The position numbers and the translations under genes are program-made. Positions 54,231-62,237 of a stretch of DNA of 64,000 nucleotides are shown piece after piece. Numbering within the stretch: the stretch's first letter is position 1; each line of letters opens with the position of its first letter. Source of the stretch: CAVZYN01 sp963779515 (lineage in GTDB: Bacteria > Pseudomonadota > Alphaproteobacteria > Rhizobiales > Hyphomicrobiaceae); assembly GCA_963779515.1 (NCBI GenBank), contig CAVZYN010000002.1:930001-994000 (forward strand). The letters are read 5' to 3'. Under the pieces are notes generated by a model, which made no database searches, was not told the origin of the DNA, and was given only the letters and a program-made list of their open reading frames with translations.

Positions 54231-54527
54231 ATGGCGGAGCGGATTGTGATCTTTTGGCGCGACATCCCGGCCCAGGTCATCGTTCGCCAAAAGCGTGTGA
54301 CGGAAAAGCGTGAGTTGCCGGAGCGCTTCATCCAGGCGATCGATCGCTGCGCGATGTCGGTCGGCGCCAAGGACAGCGACGCGTATCTCGCAGAATGGCG
54401 GCGGGGTGATCCGGTGCCTTGCGGCGAAGATCTGGCGGCCGAGGCGGATGCGGCGTTGGCGGAGCTGATCGCGACGTACGACGAGGCGCGGCTGAAGGCA
54501 CTCGTTGCGGCGGGAGGGCGGGCATGA
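54231..54527 (+). CDS. Small 'virulence factor' family protein (PF13769-like)
   Basis: 98 residues. It reads VIFWRDIPAQVIVRQKRVTE, KRELPERFIQAIDRCAMSVG and DAYLAEWRRGDPVPCGED, matching a small alphaproteobacterial family labelled 'virulence factor' only for historical reasons. It recurs beside methyltransferase, corrinoid and methylene-THF reductase genes, so a part in one-carbon transfer is likely, possibly as a scaffold. It overlaps the ASKHA gene by 4 bp. Confidence 0.8.
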   Translation: MAERIVIFWRDIPAQVIVRQKRVTEKRELPERFIQAIDRCAMSVGAKDSDAYLAEWRRGDPVPCGEDLAAEADAALAELIATYDEARLKALVAAGGRA

Positions 54528-56557
54528 GTAAGCCGCCCGGACCGACGCCATCGGCAGATGCGCTCGTCATTTTCATGCCGAGCGGGCGGCGGGGGCGGTT
54601 TGCGCGCGGAACGCCTCTGCTCGATGCGGCGCGTTCGCTCGGCGTCTATGTCGAGAGCGTCTGCGGTGGGCGCGGGATCTGTGGGCGCTGCCAAGTTCTG
54701 CCGAGCCATGGCATTTTTGCGAAGCATGGCATTACGTCGGCGCCAGAGCATTTGACGGCAATCAACGACGTCGAGACGCGCTATGCCGAGAAGCGGAGCC
54801 TGCCGGCGGATCGAAGGTTGTCGTGCCAGGCGAAGGTGCAGGGCGATGTCGTCGTCGACATCCCGACTGATACCGCAGTCAACAATCAGGTGGTGCGCAA
54901 GCGCGCGGAGGCGCGCGAGATCGCCCGCGATTGCGCGACGCATCTCCATTATGTCGAGATCGAACCGCCGGATATGGAGCGGCCGCTCGGCGATCTCGAC
55001 CGGATCTCGGACCATCTCGTGCGCGAGCACGGCATCGAGCCCTTGGATTTCGATCCGCATGTACTGGCACGGGTGCAGTCCGCGCTGGTGAAGGGGGACT
55101 ACAAAGTAACGGTCGCCGTGCATGCGGACGTGCGGCGGCCAACGATCGTCGGCATTTGGCCCGGCTATCACGAGCGGCTGTTCGGAATCGCCTGCGACAT
55201 TGGATCGACGACGATCGCGTGCCATCTCGTCGATCTCATGAGTGGTCGGACGGTGGCGTCCGCCGGGACGTCCAATCCGCAGATCCGCTTCGGCGAGGAT
55301 CTGATGTCGCGCGTGTCTTACGTGATGCTGAACCCGGATGGACGGGGAGCGCTGACAGTGGCGGTGCGTGAGGCCGTCAATACGCTGATGCTGCGCGTGG
55401 CGGGCCAGGGCGGCGCGATGGTGGACGAGATCCTCGAAGCCGTGTTCGTCGGAAATCCGATCATGCATCATTTGTTTCTCGGCATCGATCCGACGCCACT
55501 CGGCCAGGCGCCCTTCGCGCTCGCCGTGTCCGGCGCCATGACGCTCCGGGGAAGCGATCTCAATCTTGCACTGAGCGCCGGAGCGCGGGTTTACATGCTG
55601 CCGTGCATCGCCGGGCATGTCGGCGCGGATGCGGCGGCTGTAACGCTCGCGGAGGCGCCGCACCAATCCGATGAGACAACGTTGGTCGTCGATGTCGGAA
55701 CCAATGCGGAAATTGTGCTCGGGAATTCAAAGCGGGTGCTGGCGGCCTCGTCACCGACGGGGCCCGCATTCGAGGGCGCCCAGATCAGTTGCGGGCAACG
55801 GGCGGCACCTGGCGCGATCGAACGCGTGCGTGTTGATCCCGTGACGCTGGAGCCACGCATTCGCATCATCGGCGCCGATATGTGGTCGGATGAGCCGGGG
55901 TTCGAGGAAGCGGCGGCGCTGATCGGCGTCACGGGGATTTGTGGGTCCGGCATCATCGAGGTTTTGGCGGAACTCTTCCTGGCGAGCGTGATCGCAGCGG
56001 ATGGGTCAATCAACGGGTCGCTTGCCGCGCGCTCCGACCGGATCGTGCCGGATGGGCGGACTTATTCCTACATCTTATGGCGCACGCCCGTCGAACTGAA
56101 GATCACGCAAACGGATGTGCGCGCGATCCAGCTCGCAAAAGGCGCGCTCTATGCCGGTGCGCGGCTGTTGATGGAAAAGCTCGGCGTCGGGACCGTCGAC
56201 CGCATCAAACTTGCGGGGGCGTTTGGCAGCCATATCGATCCGAAATATGCGATGATCCTCGGCTTGGTGCCGGACTGTGCCTTGGATAAAGTATCGGCGG
56301 TTGGAAATGCGGCGGGGACAGGCGCGCGCATGGCACTCCTCAATCGCGGCCATCGGCGCGAAGTGGAGGACCTCGTGCGGCGCGTCGAGAAAATTGAGAC
56401 CGCGCTGGAGCCGAAGTTCCAAGAGCATTTCGTCAATGCGATGGGGTTCCCGAATGCGCTCGAGCCGTTTCCGGAACTCGCCAAGGTGGTGACGTTGCCG
56501 GTGGCCGTGCCAGGTGAGACGCGTGGCGACGGGCGCCGGAGGAATCGGCCACGGTAG
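54524..56557 (+). CDS. ASKHA-domain, ferredoxin-fused corrinoid-activating protein (RACE type)
   Basis: 677 residues. The N-terminal 2Fe-2S ferredoxin domain has ESVCGGRGICGRCQVLPSHG and DRRLSCQA (four cluster Cys, about residues 45-95). A linker follows, then the ASKHA ATPase part (formerly DUF4445): FGIACDIGSTTIACHLVDLM (phosphate 1), LVVDVGTNAEIVLGNSKRVL (phosphate 2), GICGSGIIEVLAELFLA, and IKLAGAFGSHIDPKYAMILG. Like RamA, such proteins use ATP and an electron to rescue Co(II) corrinoid to Co(I). It fits the nearby corrinoid protein. Confidence 0.93.
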   Translation: MSKPPGPTPSADALVIFMPSGRRGRFARGTPLLDAARSLGVYVESVCGGRGICGRCQVLPSHGIFAKHGITSAPEHLTAINDVETRYAEKRSLPADRRLSCQAKVQGDVVVDIPTDTAVNNQVVRKRAEAREIARDCATHLHYVEIEPPDMERPLGDLDRISDHLVREHGIEPLDFDPHVLARVQSALVKGDYKVTVAVHADVRRPTIVGIWPGYHERLFGIACDIGSTTIACHLVDLMSGRTVASAGTSNPQIRFGEDLMSRVSYVMLNPDGRGALTVAVREAVNTLMLRVAGQGGAMVDEILEAVFVGNPIMHHLFLGIDPTPLGQAPFALAVSGAMTLRGSDLNLALSAGARVYMLPCIAGHVGADAAAVTLAEAPHQSDETTLVVDVGTNAEIVLGNSKRVLAASSPTGPAFEGAQISCGQRAAPGAIERVRVDPVTLEPRIRIIGADMWSDEPGFEEAAALIGVTGICGSGIIEVLAELFLASVIAADGSINGSLAARSDRIVPDGRTYSYILWRTPVELKITQTDVRAIQLAKGALYAGARLLMEKLGVGTVDRIKLAGAFGSHIDPKYAMILGLVPDCALDKVSAVGNAAGTGARMALLNRGHRREVEDLVRRVEKIETALEPKFQEHFVNAMGFPNALEPFPELAKVVTLPVAVPGETRGDGRRRNRPR

Positions 56558-56613
56558 GGTATCTGGCCGCCGTCCTGTCGTGTAGGGTGCCTGCACTGGT
56601 TCAGGAGTGTCCC

Positions 56614-56823
56614 ATGACCAACGTCCAAGAAAAGCACGTGACCCGTTTGGCACTGAGTAAGGGGTACGCTTTGGAGAAAGTCGGAAAAGGCGCCAATCAC
56701 GGCCGATTTTCCATCGTCAACAAAGCTCAAGGTTCCCGTGTGCCATCGGGCGTTTCCGGATCAGAGTTCTCGTTCTCGCTTCAAGAGGCAGAGGATTGGT
56801 TAGCCAAAGCGTCGAAACAGTAG
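56614..56823 (+). CDS. Small protein of unknown function
   Basis: 69 residues. AGGAG sits 6 bases before the ATG, an excellent ribosome site. EKHVTRLALSKGYALEKVGK and HGRFSIVNKAQGSRVPSG look like a compact alpha/beta domain, and LQEAEDWLAKASKQ ends in a helix, somewhat like small substrate-binding DUFs seen near tRNA/rRNA genes. It is AT-richer than its neighbours. The RlmA-like gene starts inside its last 28 bp, so the pair is coupled. Confidence 0.65.
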   Translation: MTNVQEKHVTRLALSKGYALEKVGKGANHGRFSIVNKAQGSRVPSGVSGSEFSFSLQEAEDWLAKASKQ

Positions 56824-57677
56824 CGCAAGCGCACGGAGCGGTGCTGAGCCTTGCGTGTCCGATTGACGGGACGCCGATGCAGACCGTGGACGGCGGCGCG
56901 CTGCGCTGTGCAAATGGCCACAGCTTCGATCGCGCGCGCGAGGGCTATTACAATCTGCTCGTGGTCCAACATAAGGCTTCGCGCGATCCGGGCGACAGCA
57001 AGGCTATGGTCGCCGCGCGCCGCCGCTTTCTCGATGGCGGATTTTATGCGCCGATAGCGCGACGCGCGGCCGGGATCGTGGCCGACATCGCCGCTGACCG
57101 GCGCCTGAGCATCGTTGATGCGGGCTGTGGTGAGGGCACGTATCTCGGCGCCATCGCGGCGGCGGCGGGCGGTGGGGGACATGCGTTCGCAGGGATCGAT
57201 ATTTCAAAGCCGGCGATCCAGGCCGCGGCGAAGCGGCATCGCAATTGTTTCTGGGCGGTGGCGACGAACCGGCATCTGCCGTTCGCGGCGGGCAGCGTCG
57301 ATGTCATTCTCTCAATGTTCGGGTTTCCGCTGTGGGAGCCGTTCGCCGCAGCGCAGCCCGAAGGTGGGCGGGTGGTGTTGGCCGATCCAGGGGTTGATCA
57401 TTTGCTCGAGCTGCGGCGGATCATCTATCCCGAGGTCAGGGCGACCGCACCGCCGTCCTTGGACGCAGCACTGCGGGCCGGCTATGTGCTGGAGAATGAG
57501 CAGCGGCTGCGGTTCTCGTTCGTGTTGGAGCGCGCGGCGCCGATTGCCGATCTTATGGCGATGACACCGCACGATCATCGCGCGCCGGCCGCAGGGCGCG
57601 CGGCGCTGGGGCAATGCGATGTGCTTCAACTGACGGGCGATGTCGTCTTCCGGATCTTGCGCCGCCGCGCGGTATGA
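56796..57677 (+). CDS. RlmA-like 23S rRNA (guanine-N1) methyltransferase
   Basis: 293 residues from TTG 56796, which overlaps the preceding small gene. A zinc finger (LACPIDGTPMQTVDGGALRC, CANGHSFD), then REGYYNLLVVQHKASRDPGD, the SAM motif LSIVDAGCGEGTYLGAIAAA, FAGIDISKPAIQAAAKRH, and FWAVATNRHLPFAAGSVDVI. The order is that of RlmA(I/II), which methylates G745 or G748 in helix 35. TTG is an uncommon start; no ATG upstream fits. Confidence 0.88.
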   Translation: MVSQSVETVAQAHGAVLSLACPIDGTPMQTVDGGALRCANGHSFDRAREGYYNLLVVQHKASRDPGDSKAMVAARRRFLDGGFYAPIARRAAGIVADIAADRRLSIVDAGCGEGTYLGAIAAAAGGGGHAFAGIDISKPAIQAAAKRHRNCFWAVATNRHLPFAAGSVDVILSMFGFPLWEPFAAAQPEGGRVVLADPGVDHLLELRRIIYPEVRATAPPSLDAALRAGYVLENEQRLRFSFVLERAAPIADLMAMTPHDHRAPAAGRAALGQCDVLQLTGDVVFRILRRRAV

Positions 57678-57680
57678 CTT

Positions 57681-58106
57681 TCAGCTGCGCCGGTAGGGGA
57701 AGCAGCGGGCGGGATCGAGTTTCAAGCCGTAGTGCTTTGCTAGAGTGCGGATTGCGGCTGCGTGTTTTGGGTAAGGATCGGCGTTCGCCGGGCCGACCAG
57801 GATCGGGTGGAACGTTGTCTCGCTTTTTCCAACCGGCGGAAGCATGCCGGTGACCAGCGCCGTGCCATCCTTGTCGCGCAGCGTCAGAAAAATCGGCATA
57901 GTCTTGAGAATGTGATCCTTGCGGCCGATACTGCTTTCGACGTAGCGCGCTCCGGCCGGCGGGGTGTGCGACTCCGCGGCCTTGTCGTGGGCTTCGTGGA
58001 AGTACTTTTCAACCTTGTGGTTCATGGCGGCGGACTCGAGGGCCGCCTCGCCCGTGGTCTCAATCCTGAACCACGTGAACTCGCCAGCGTCGCAGATGAA
58101 CTGCAT
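57681..58106 (-). CDS. Protein of unknown function
   Basis: 141 residues. It starts MQFICDAGEFTWFRIETTGE and has KVEKYFHEAHDKAAESHTPP and YVESSIGRKDHILKTMPIFL, then TFHPILVGPANADPYPKHAA and HYGLKLDPARCFPYRRS. Cytoplasmic, no leader. I do not recognise a family. Codon use is like its neighbours. It is convergent with the RlmA-like gene, 3 bp apart. Confidence 0.55.
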   Translation of the reverse strand: MQFICDAGEFTWFRIETTGEAALESAAMNHKVEKYFHEAHDKAAESHTPPAGARYVESSIGRKDHILKTMPIFLTLRDKDGTALVTGMLPPVGKSETTFHPILVGPANADPYPKHAAAIRTLAKHYGLKLDPARCFPYRRS

Positions 58107-58204
58107 GAGTGTGGCCTCGGTGAGCGGCAGCTTATGTCTGACAACAATAGCAGATGTAGGTGGCCCGGAGTGTGGTGCAAGTGTGGCTATCTTGATCTCA
58201 TTTG

Positions 58205-59179
58205 TTACTGGCCGATCAAATTCTGAAGCGCGGCATCGCCACGCCAGAGGCGGTTGAGGTTTTCGACGAGGAGCGCCATCAGGCGCTGCTCGATCCAGCG
58301 GGTTTCACCAGCCGCGTGCGGCGTCACAATCACGTGGTCCATGAACCACAAAGGCGATGTGGCGGGCAGCGGCTCATCGACGAAGCAATCGAGGCCAGCG
58401 CCAGCAATGCGGCGGTCGGCAAGAGCCTCGATGAGGGCGGATTCATCGACGACCCGGCCACGTGCGACGTTGATGAGATAAGCCGATGGCTTCATGGCGG
58501 CGAGCGCGCGGGCATCGATCAGGCGGTCGGTCTCGGGCGTCAATGGGCAGCAGAGTAAGACGATGTCGGCGGTGGGCAAGAGGCGGTGGAGCGCGGCGGG
58601 ACCGTGCACGGCATGCGCGGCGCCGGTGTCCGCCGTGGGCTGCCGCCGGATCGCGATCACAGTCATCTCGAAGGCACGGGCGAGGGTTGCGATGCGCTGG
58701 CCGATGGCGCCGAAGCCGATCAGCAGCAGCGTCTTGCCCGCGAGTTCGTCTTCGCGCTGGAGCGGATCGCCGACGCGGTGGCGCCATTGCCGGTGATGTT
58801 GACGATCGCGCGCCGCGGCGAGGTGGCGGGTCAGCATCAGCATCAGGCCGATGGCGTGCTCGGCAACGGGGCGATCAATCAGGCCTTGGGCATTGGTCAG
58901 TGAGATGTTGCGCTGGCGCAGAGCGTCGAGATCGAAGTGCTCGATGCCGACGCTGATGGATTGGATGTGCTTTAGGCGCGTGGCGCGGTCGAGCAAGTCG
59001 GGTGACCAGAGGACGGAGGCTTGGACCAGCACGTCGAGCGTTGGGATTTCGGCGGCGAGGGCGTCGGGCGTTTCGAGCGGGATTGCGGTCAAGTCGGGGG
59101 CCAGCGCATGCAATGCCGGTGCGAGTTGGTAGACGGGGTGCGCGAGCCCAATGCGGATCTTATCGCGGGGTGGGATCAC
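58205..59179 (-). CDS. D-isomer-specific 2-hydroxyacid dehydrogenase
   Basis: 324 residues. NAD site TLLLIGFGAIGQRIATLARA; then DIVLLCCPLTPETDRLIDAR, YLINVARGRVVDESALIEAL with the catalytic Arg, AGAGLDCFVDEPLPATSPLW with Glu, and DHVIVTPHAAGETRWIEQRL with the His of the Asp/Glu-His pair. Resembles hydroxypyruvate/glyoxylate reductases (GhrB/GyaR group). Third gene in a leftward set after the cyclodeaminase-family and enolase-superfamily genes, 7 bp from the latter. Confidence 0.88.
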   Translation of the reverse strand: MIPPRDKIRIGLAHPVYQLAPALHALAPDLTAIPLETPDALAAEIPTLDVLVQASVLWSPDLLDRATRLKHIQSISVGIEHFDLDALRQRNISLTNAQGLIDRPVAEHAIGLMLMLTRHLAAARDRQHHRQWRHRVGDPLQREDELAGKTLLLIGFGAIGQRIATLARAFEMTVIAIRRQPTADTGAAHAVHGPAALHRLLPTADIVLLCCPLTPETDRLIDARALAAMKPSAYLINVARGRVVDESALIEALADRRIAGAGLDCFVDEPLPATSPLWFMDHVIVTPHAAGETRWIEQRLMALLVENLNRLWRGDAALQNLIGQ

Positions 59180-59186
59180 GGCGTCC

Positions 59187-60371
59187 TCAACTCAGCGGCA
59201 GGCGACGGAGTACGCCAGGACGATCGGGATCATGGTATTTGTCATAGGGGCCGTGGTCGACAAACAACTTGTGGCAATAGGCGAGGCGATCCTTCGAGAG
59301 GGTGACGCCGAGGCCGGGGCCTTCGGGAACGCGGACGATGTTGTTCTTGGGGCGAAATGGCCCCTCCCCGATGACATCGATTGGCTGCATGCGAAACAGC
59401 GATTGGCTCGGTTCGCGGATCCAAGCATTGGCGGCGGCGAGATGCAGATAGACCGCGCTTTGGATGCCGCTGTCGCCCGAGTAGCACCAGAAGTCGATTC
59501 CCATCTGTTCGCAGGCGCCGATGAAGCGCTGGGTGCGGCCGATGCCGCCGTGCACGCAGGTATCCGTGCAGATGGCGTCGGGAACGCCGAGGTGGGCGGC
59601 GCGTTTGAGATCGATGTTGTGATGCGAGAATGGGATCGACGTGTGTTTGCGGAGTTGGGCCAACTCTTCAGGCGTGGCAACGGGATCTTCCCAATTGCGG
59701 ATGTCGAGGTCTTCGAGGGCGCGCGCGATGCCGCGGGCGGTGGTCAACGAATAGGCCATGTTGCTGTCGATGCGCAGCAAGGCGGCGGGCCCGAGTTTGT
59801 CGCGCAGCAGTTCCATCATGCGCAGGCTCGGCTTTGGATCGGCGGTCGAGAACTTGCCCTCGAAGTAAGTGGTACCGTGATCGGCCTCGAGTTTCAGGCA
59901 GTAGTCGAGGACGGCTTCGGGGGTGGATTCGCCGCCGATGCCATCGCTGCTTTCGCGAAAGCCGAAGTAGTCGGTGAAGGGGATCTCCTTGCGAACCGCG
60001 CCGCCGAGCAACTGATAGAGCGATTGGTTCCACGCCTTGCCGCGAATGTCCCAAAGGGCCATCTCGACGGCTCCGAAGGCGCGGATCAGGTTGAAATCGA
60101 TGTTGGTTGAGACGCCACGCCAGTTCGGCAGGCAGAGTTGTTCGGCGCCGTTGATGTCGAAGGGATCGCGGCCGATCAGACGCGGCGCGATGAGTTTGTC
60201 GATCAAACCGGCGGTCGCGGGCGAGGGGCCTTCGCCGAGGCCGATCAGGCCGTCGCTGGTCTCTACCTCGACGATGGTTTTGGAAAAGCCTGCGAGCGAG
60301 CCGTAGGACCAGAGATAGGGCGCCTCGAGCGGGATGTTGACCGGCGTTGTGCGGATGCGGGTGATTTTCAT
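59187..60371 (-). CDS. Enolase-superfamily (MR/MLE-like) enzyme
   Basis: 394 residues. N-terminal capping domain with APYLWSYGSLAGFSKTIVEV and GLGEGPSPATAGLIDKLIAP; barrel with MALWDIRGKAWNQSLYQLLG, RIDSNMAYSLTTARGIARAL (metal Asp), NWEDPVATPEELAQLRKHTS (Glu), then CTDTCVHGGIGRTQRFIGAC. The second-strand acid/base is EGKFST, not KxK, and the usual His near the C-terminus is replaced by YSGDSGIQS, so catalysis differs from mandelate racemase. It may epimerise or dehydrate a carboxylate. It lies between cyclodeaminase-family and 2-hydroxyacid dehydrogenase genes. Confidence 0.8.
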   Translation of the reverse strand: MKITRIRTTPVNIPLEAPYLWSYGSLAGFSKTIVEVETSDGLIGLGEGPSPATAGLIDKLIAPRLIGRDPFDINGAEQLCLPNWRGVSTNIDFNLIRAFGAVEMALWDIRGKAWNQSLYQLLGGAVRKEIPFTDYFGFRESSDGIGGESTPEAVLDYCLKLEADHGTTYFEGKFSTADPKPSLRMMELLRDKLGPAALLRIDSNMAYSLTTARGIARALEDLDIRNWEDPVATPEELAQLRKHTSIPFSHHNIDLKRAAHLGVPDAICTDTCVHGGIGRTQRFIGACEQMGIDFWCYSGDSGIQSAVYLHLAAANAWIREPSQSLFRMQPIDVIGEGPFRPKNNIVRVPEGPGLGVTLSKDRLAYCHKLFVDHGPYDKYHDPDRPGVLRRLPLS

Positions 60372-60379
60372 GTCTGATC

Positions 60380-61414
60380 TCAGGCAAAGCGCAGGCGCTG
60401 GCCGATGCCGAGGCGGGCGGCTTTCTCCAGCATGGCGTGACCGAGGGCAATGTCGGAGAGCGAGAGGCCGCGATGCCAGAGCAGGATCGTCTCGGCGTCG
60501 GATTGACGGCCGGGCTTGAGCCCGGCGACGACCTCGCAGAGTTCGCCATAAAAATTCATTTCGCTGAGGCGGCCGCTGTCGACGTGCTGGCGCAGCGCGC
60601 CCTTGGTGCCACCGCGCTGGCCCCAGTCGTCCATCAGAATCTTGTCCATGATGTCGGTCAGCGAGAGCTCGACCGCGCTCATGGTGCCGTAAGGCATGAC
60701 GAGGGCACCCGTCTTGATCCAGCTCGTTTTCAACAGCGGTTCGGGTGTCACGAGGCGTGAGGCTTCGATGACGATATCTGCACCTTCGACAGTGCTTTGC
60801 CAATCGTTGCAGACGGTGATTTTGGTTCGGAGGCCGAGCGAACCGAGATCGTGGCGGAGCTTGTCGCCGAGCGCGTTCTGGCTTTCGGGGCGGCGCGAAT
60901 GGATGCGGATCTCGTCGAGGTCGAAGGCGCGGGCGATGAAGCGGCAGTTCCAGTAGGACGTGCCGCGGGCGCCGATGTTGGCGAGGATCTTGGAATTCTT
61001 GCGGGCGAGATGCTTGGCGCCGATGGCGGAGACGGCGCCGGTGCGCATGTCGGTGATGGTGCTGGCGTCGAGGATGGCGCGGGGCACACCGACGGCCGGA
61101 TCGAGCAGAAGCAGGGTTGCCAGTTCGGACGGCAGGTTGTGTTTGTAGTTGTCGACGTAGTCGGAGACGACCTTGACGCCGGCGCGGTTGATATCTCCAC
61201 CGATCCAGCCGCGCAGCGTGTTGAAATGCCCAATTTGGCCGGCCTTGGGTTCGAGGAAGACGCGCGGCTCGATGACGGTCTGCTTGTTGCCCTGTGCCAA
61301 CAGCCCGCGATCGACGGCGCCGACGATCTCATCGTCTGTCAGTTTCAGCTCTTCGATGTCGAGCCGGTTGAGGAACGAGATATAGATCGGCGGCATGCCT
61401 GGCACGGCGGACAT
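60380..61414 (-). CDS. Ornithine cyclodeaminase / mu-crystallin family enzyme
   Basis: 344 residues. It has LTDDEIVGAVDRGLLAQGNK, VSDYVDNYKHNLPSELATLL with the substrate Lys, LDASTITDMRTGAVSAIGAK, KILANIGARGTSYWNCRFIA (an NAD site with a non-standard Gly pattern, GxGAR), and GALVMPYGTMSAVELSLTDI. The family includes cyclodeaminases, alanine or ketimine reductases and N-alkyl amino acid enzymes. First gene of the leftward set 61414-58205; the enolase-type gene follows by 8 bp. Confidence 0.82.
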   Translation of the reverse strand: MSAVPGMPPIYISFLNRLDIEELKLTDDEIVGAVDRGLLAQGNKQTVIEPRVFLEPKAGQIGHFNTLRGWIGGDINRAGVKVVSDYVDNYKHNLPSELATLLLLDPAVGVPRAILDASTITDMRTGAVSAIGAKHLARKNSKILANIGARGTSYWNCRFIARAFDLDEIRIHSRRPESQNALGDKLRHDLGSLGLRTKITVCNDWQSTVEGADIVIEASRLVTPEPLLKTSWIKTGALVMPYGTMSAVELSLTDIMDKILMDDWGQRGGTKGALRQHVDSGRLSEMNFYGELCEVVAGLKPGRQSDAETILLWHRGLSLSDIALGHAMLEKAARLGIGQRLRFA

Positions 61415-61496
61415 TCGAACACTTCCTCAGATGGGATCGGCGGATCGGACCATGCTGGGCGAGGGCTGTCCAGAAGTAACCGCGATATTCAGCGGC

Positions 61497-61525
61497 TTGA
61501 CGCCCCGAAGTCCGCGAACCTATCG
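61497..61525 (+). promoter_or_regulatory. Putative sigma-70 promoter of the tandem cysteine-rich genes
   Basis: TTGACG (61497-61502), 17-base spacer, CTATCG (61520-61525). The CTTGAC-N17-CTAT pattern is the usual alphaproteobacterial housekeeping promoter. It lies 46 bp before the first gene's start and reads away from the cyclodeaminase-family gene. Confidence 0.5.
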
Positions 61526-61570
61526 TCTGTGCGCGATGATGTTCTGATTTTGAAGGTATGGAGATCAGCA

Positions 61571-61885
61571 ATGTTGGAGCGTACCGCGCTGACAGCAGGT
61601 CTTTTAGGTCTTGCGTTGCTCGCGCCCTCTCCAGCCGGCGCGGCGTCGCGCACCTGGTGTCTGTGCAAGGGCAAGGAGAGCGGACGCCTGCATCATCGCT
61701 TCGCTTGCGAGTATCACTTCAAGAAGCAGGGAAAATGGCCAGCGGTCGGTGCGCCGTCGCAGGCGAGTGCGGCCTGTACCAGCGAGGAACGGGCGCAATT
61801 CAAGACGTATCTTTGCGTCGAAAGCCGGTGCACGTATGAATATGTCAAGGCGAGCGCCGCCAAAGTGCCGCTTGGTGCGAAATAG
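61571..61885 (+). CDS. Small cysteine-rich secreted protein, copy 1
   Basis: 104 residues. Signal peptide ALTAGLLGLALLAPSPAGAA, then a mature ~75-residue protein with six Cys: WCLCKGKESGRLHHRFACEY, AACTSEERAQ and YLCVESRCTYEYVK, enough for three disulfides. Two adjacent His (LHHRF) and many basic residues follow the first Cys pair. GGAG is 7 bases before the ATG. No family is recognised. It is directly followed by a homologue about 80% identical in the mature part. Confidence 0.75.
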   Translation: MLERTALTAGLLGLALLAPSPAGAASRTWCLCKGKESGRLHHRFACEYHFKKQGKWPAVGAPSQASAACTSEERAQFKTYLCVESRCTYEYVKASAAKVPLGAK

Positions 61886-61905
61886 AGACCGGAAGGAATC
61901 ATCTC

Positions 61906-62220
61906 ATGTTCAAACATTCTGTTTGCGCCGCCGGAATTCTTGGAGCGGCCGTGCTCGGTCCGGCGCCAGCGGACGCGGCGTCGCGCACGCCGTGCTTGTG
62001 CGCGGGCAAGGAGACCGGGCGGTATCATCATCGCTTCGCGTGCGAGTATCACTTCAAGAAGCCCGGCAAGTGGCCAGCCAATAGCGCGCCGACGCAACCG
62101 GATGCGGCCTGCGCGCCCGAGGAATGGGCGCAGTTCAAGACGTATCTCTGCGTGGAGAACCGTTGCACCTATCAGTACGTCAAATTCAGCACCGCCAAAG
62201 TGCCGCTCGGTGCGAAGTAG
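61906..62220 (+). CDS. Small cysteine-rich secreted protein, copy 2
   Basis: 104 residues, the same length as copy 1. Signal peptide FKHSVCAAGILGAAVLGPAP, then PCLCAGKETGRYHHRFACEY, AACAPEEWAQFKTYLC and ENRCTYQYVKFSTAKVPL. All six mature Cys and the HH pair are conserved, as is the end AKVPLGAK. The signal peptides differ far more than the mature parts. GGAAGG precedes the ATG, 20 bp after the first gene. Clearly a tandem duplicate, in a shared transcript. Confidence 0.75.
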   Translation: MFKHSVCAAGILGAAVLGPAPADAASRTPCLCAGKETGRYHHRFACEYHFKKPGKWPANSAPTQPDAACAPEEWAQFKTYLCVENRCTYQYVKFSTAKVPLGAK

Positions 62221-62237
62221 GCGCGAAGTCGCACGCG

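Noticed and set aside
60372..60803. N-terminal extension of the enolase-superfamily gene
   Set aside because: The extension overlaps the cyclodeaminase-family coding region and the family start MKITRIRTTPVNIP is at 60371.
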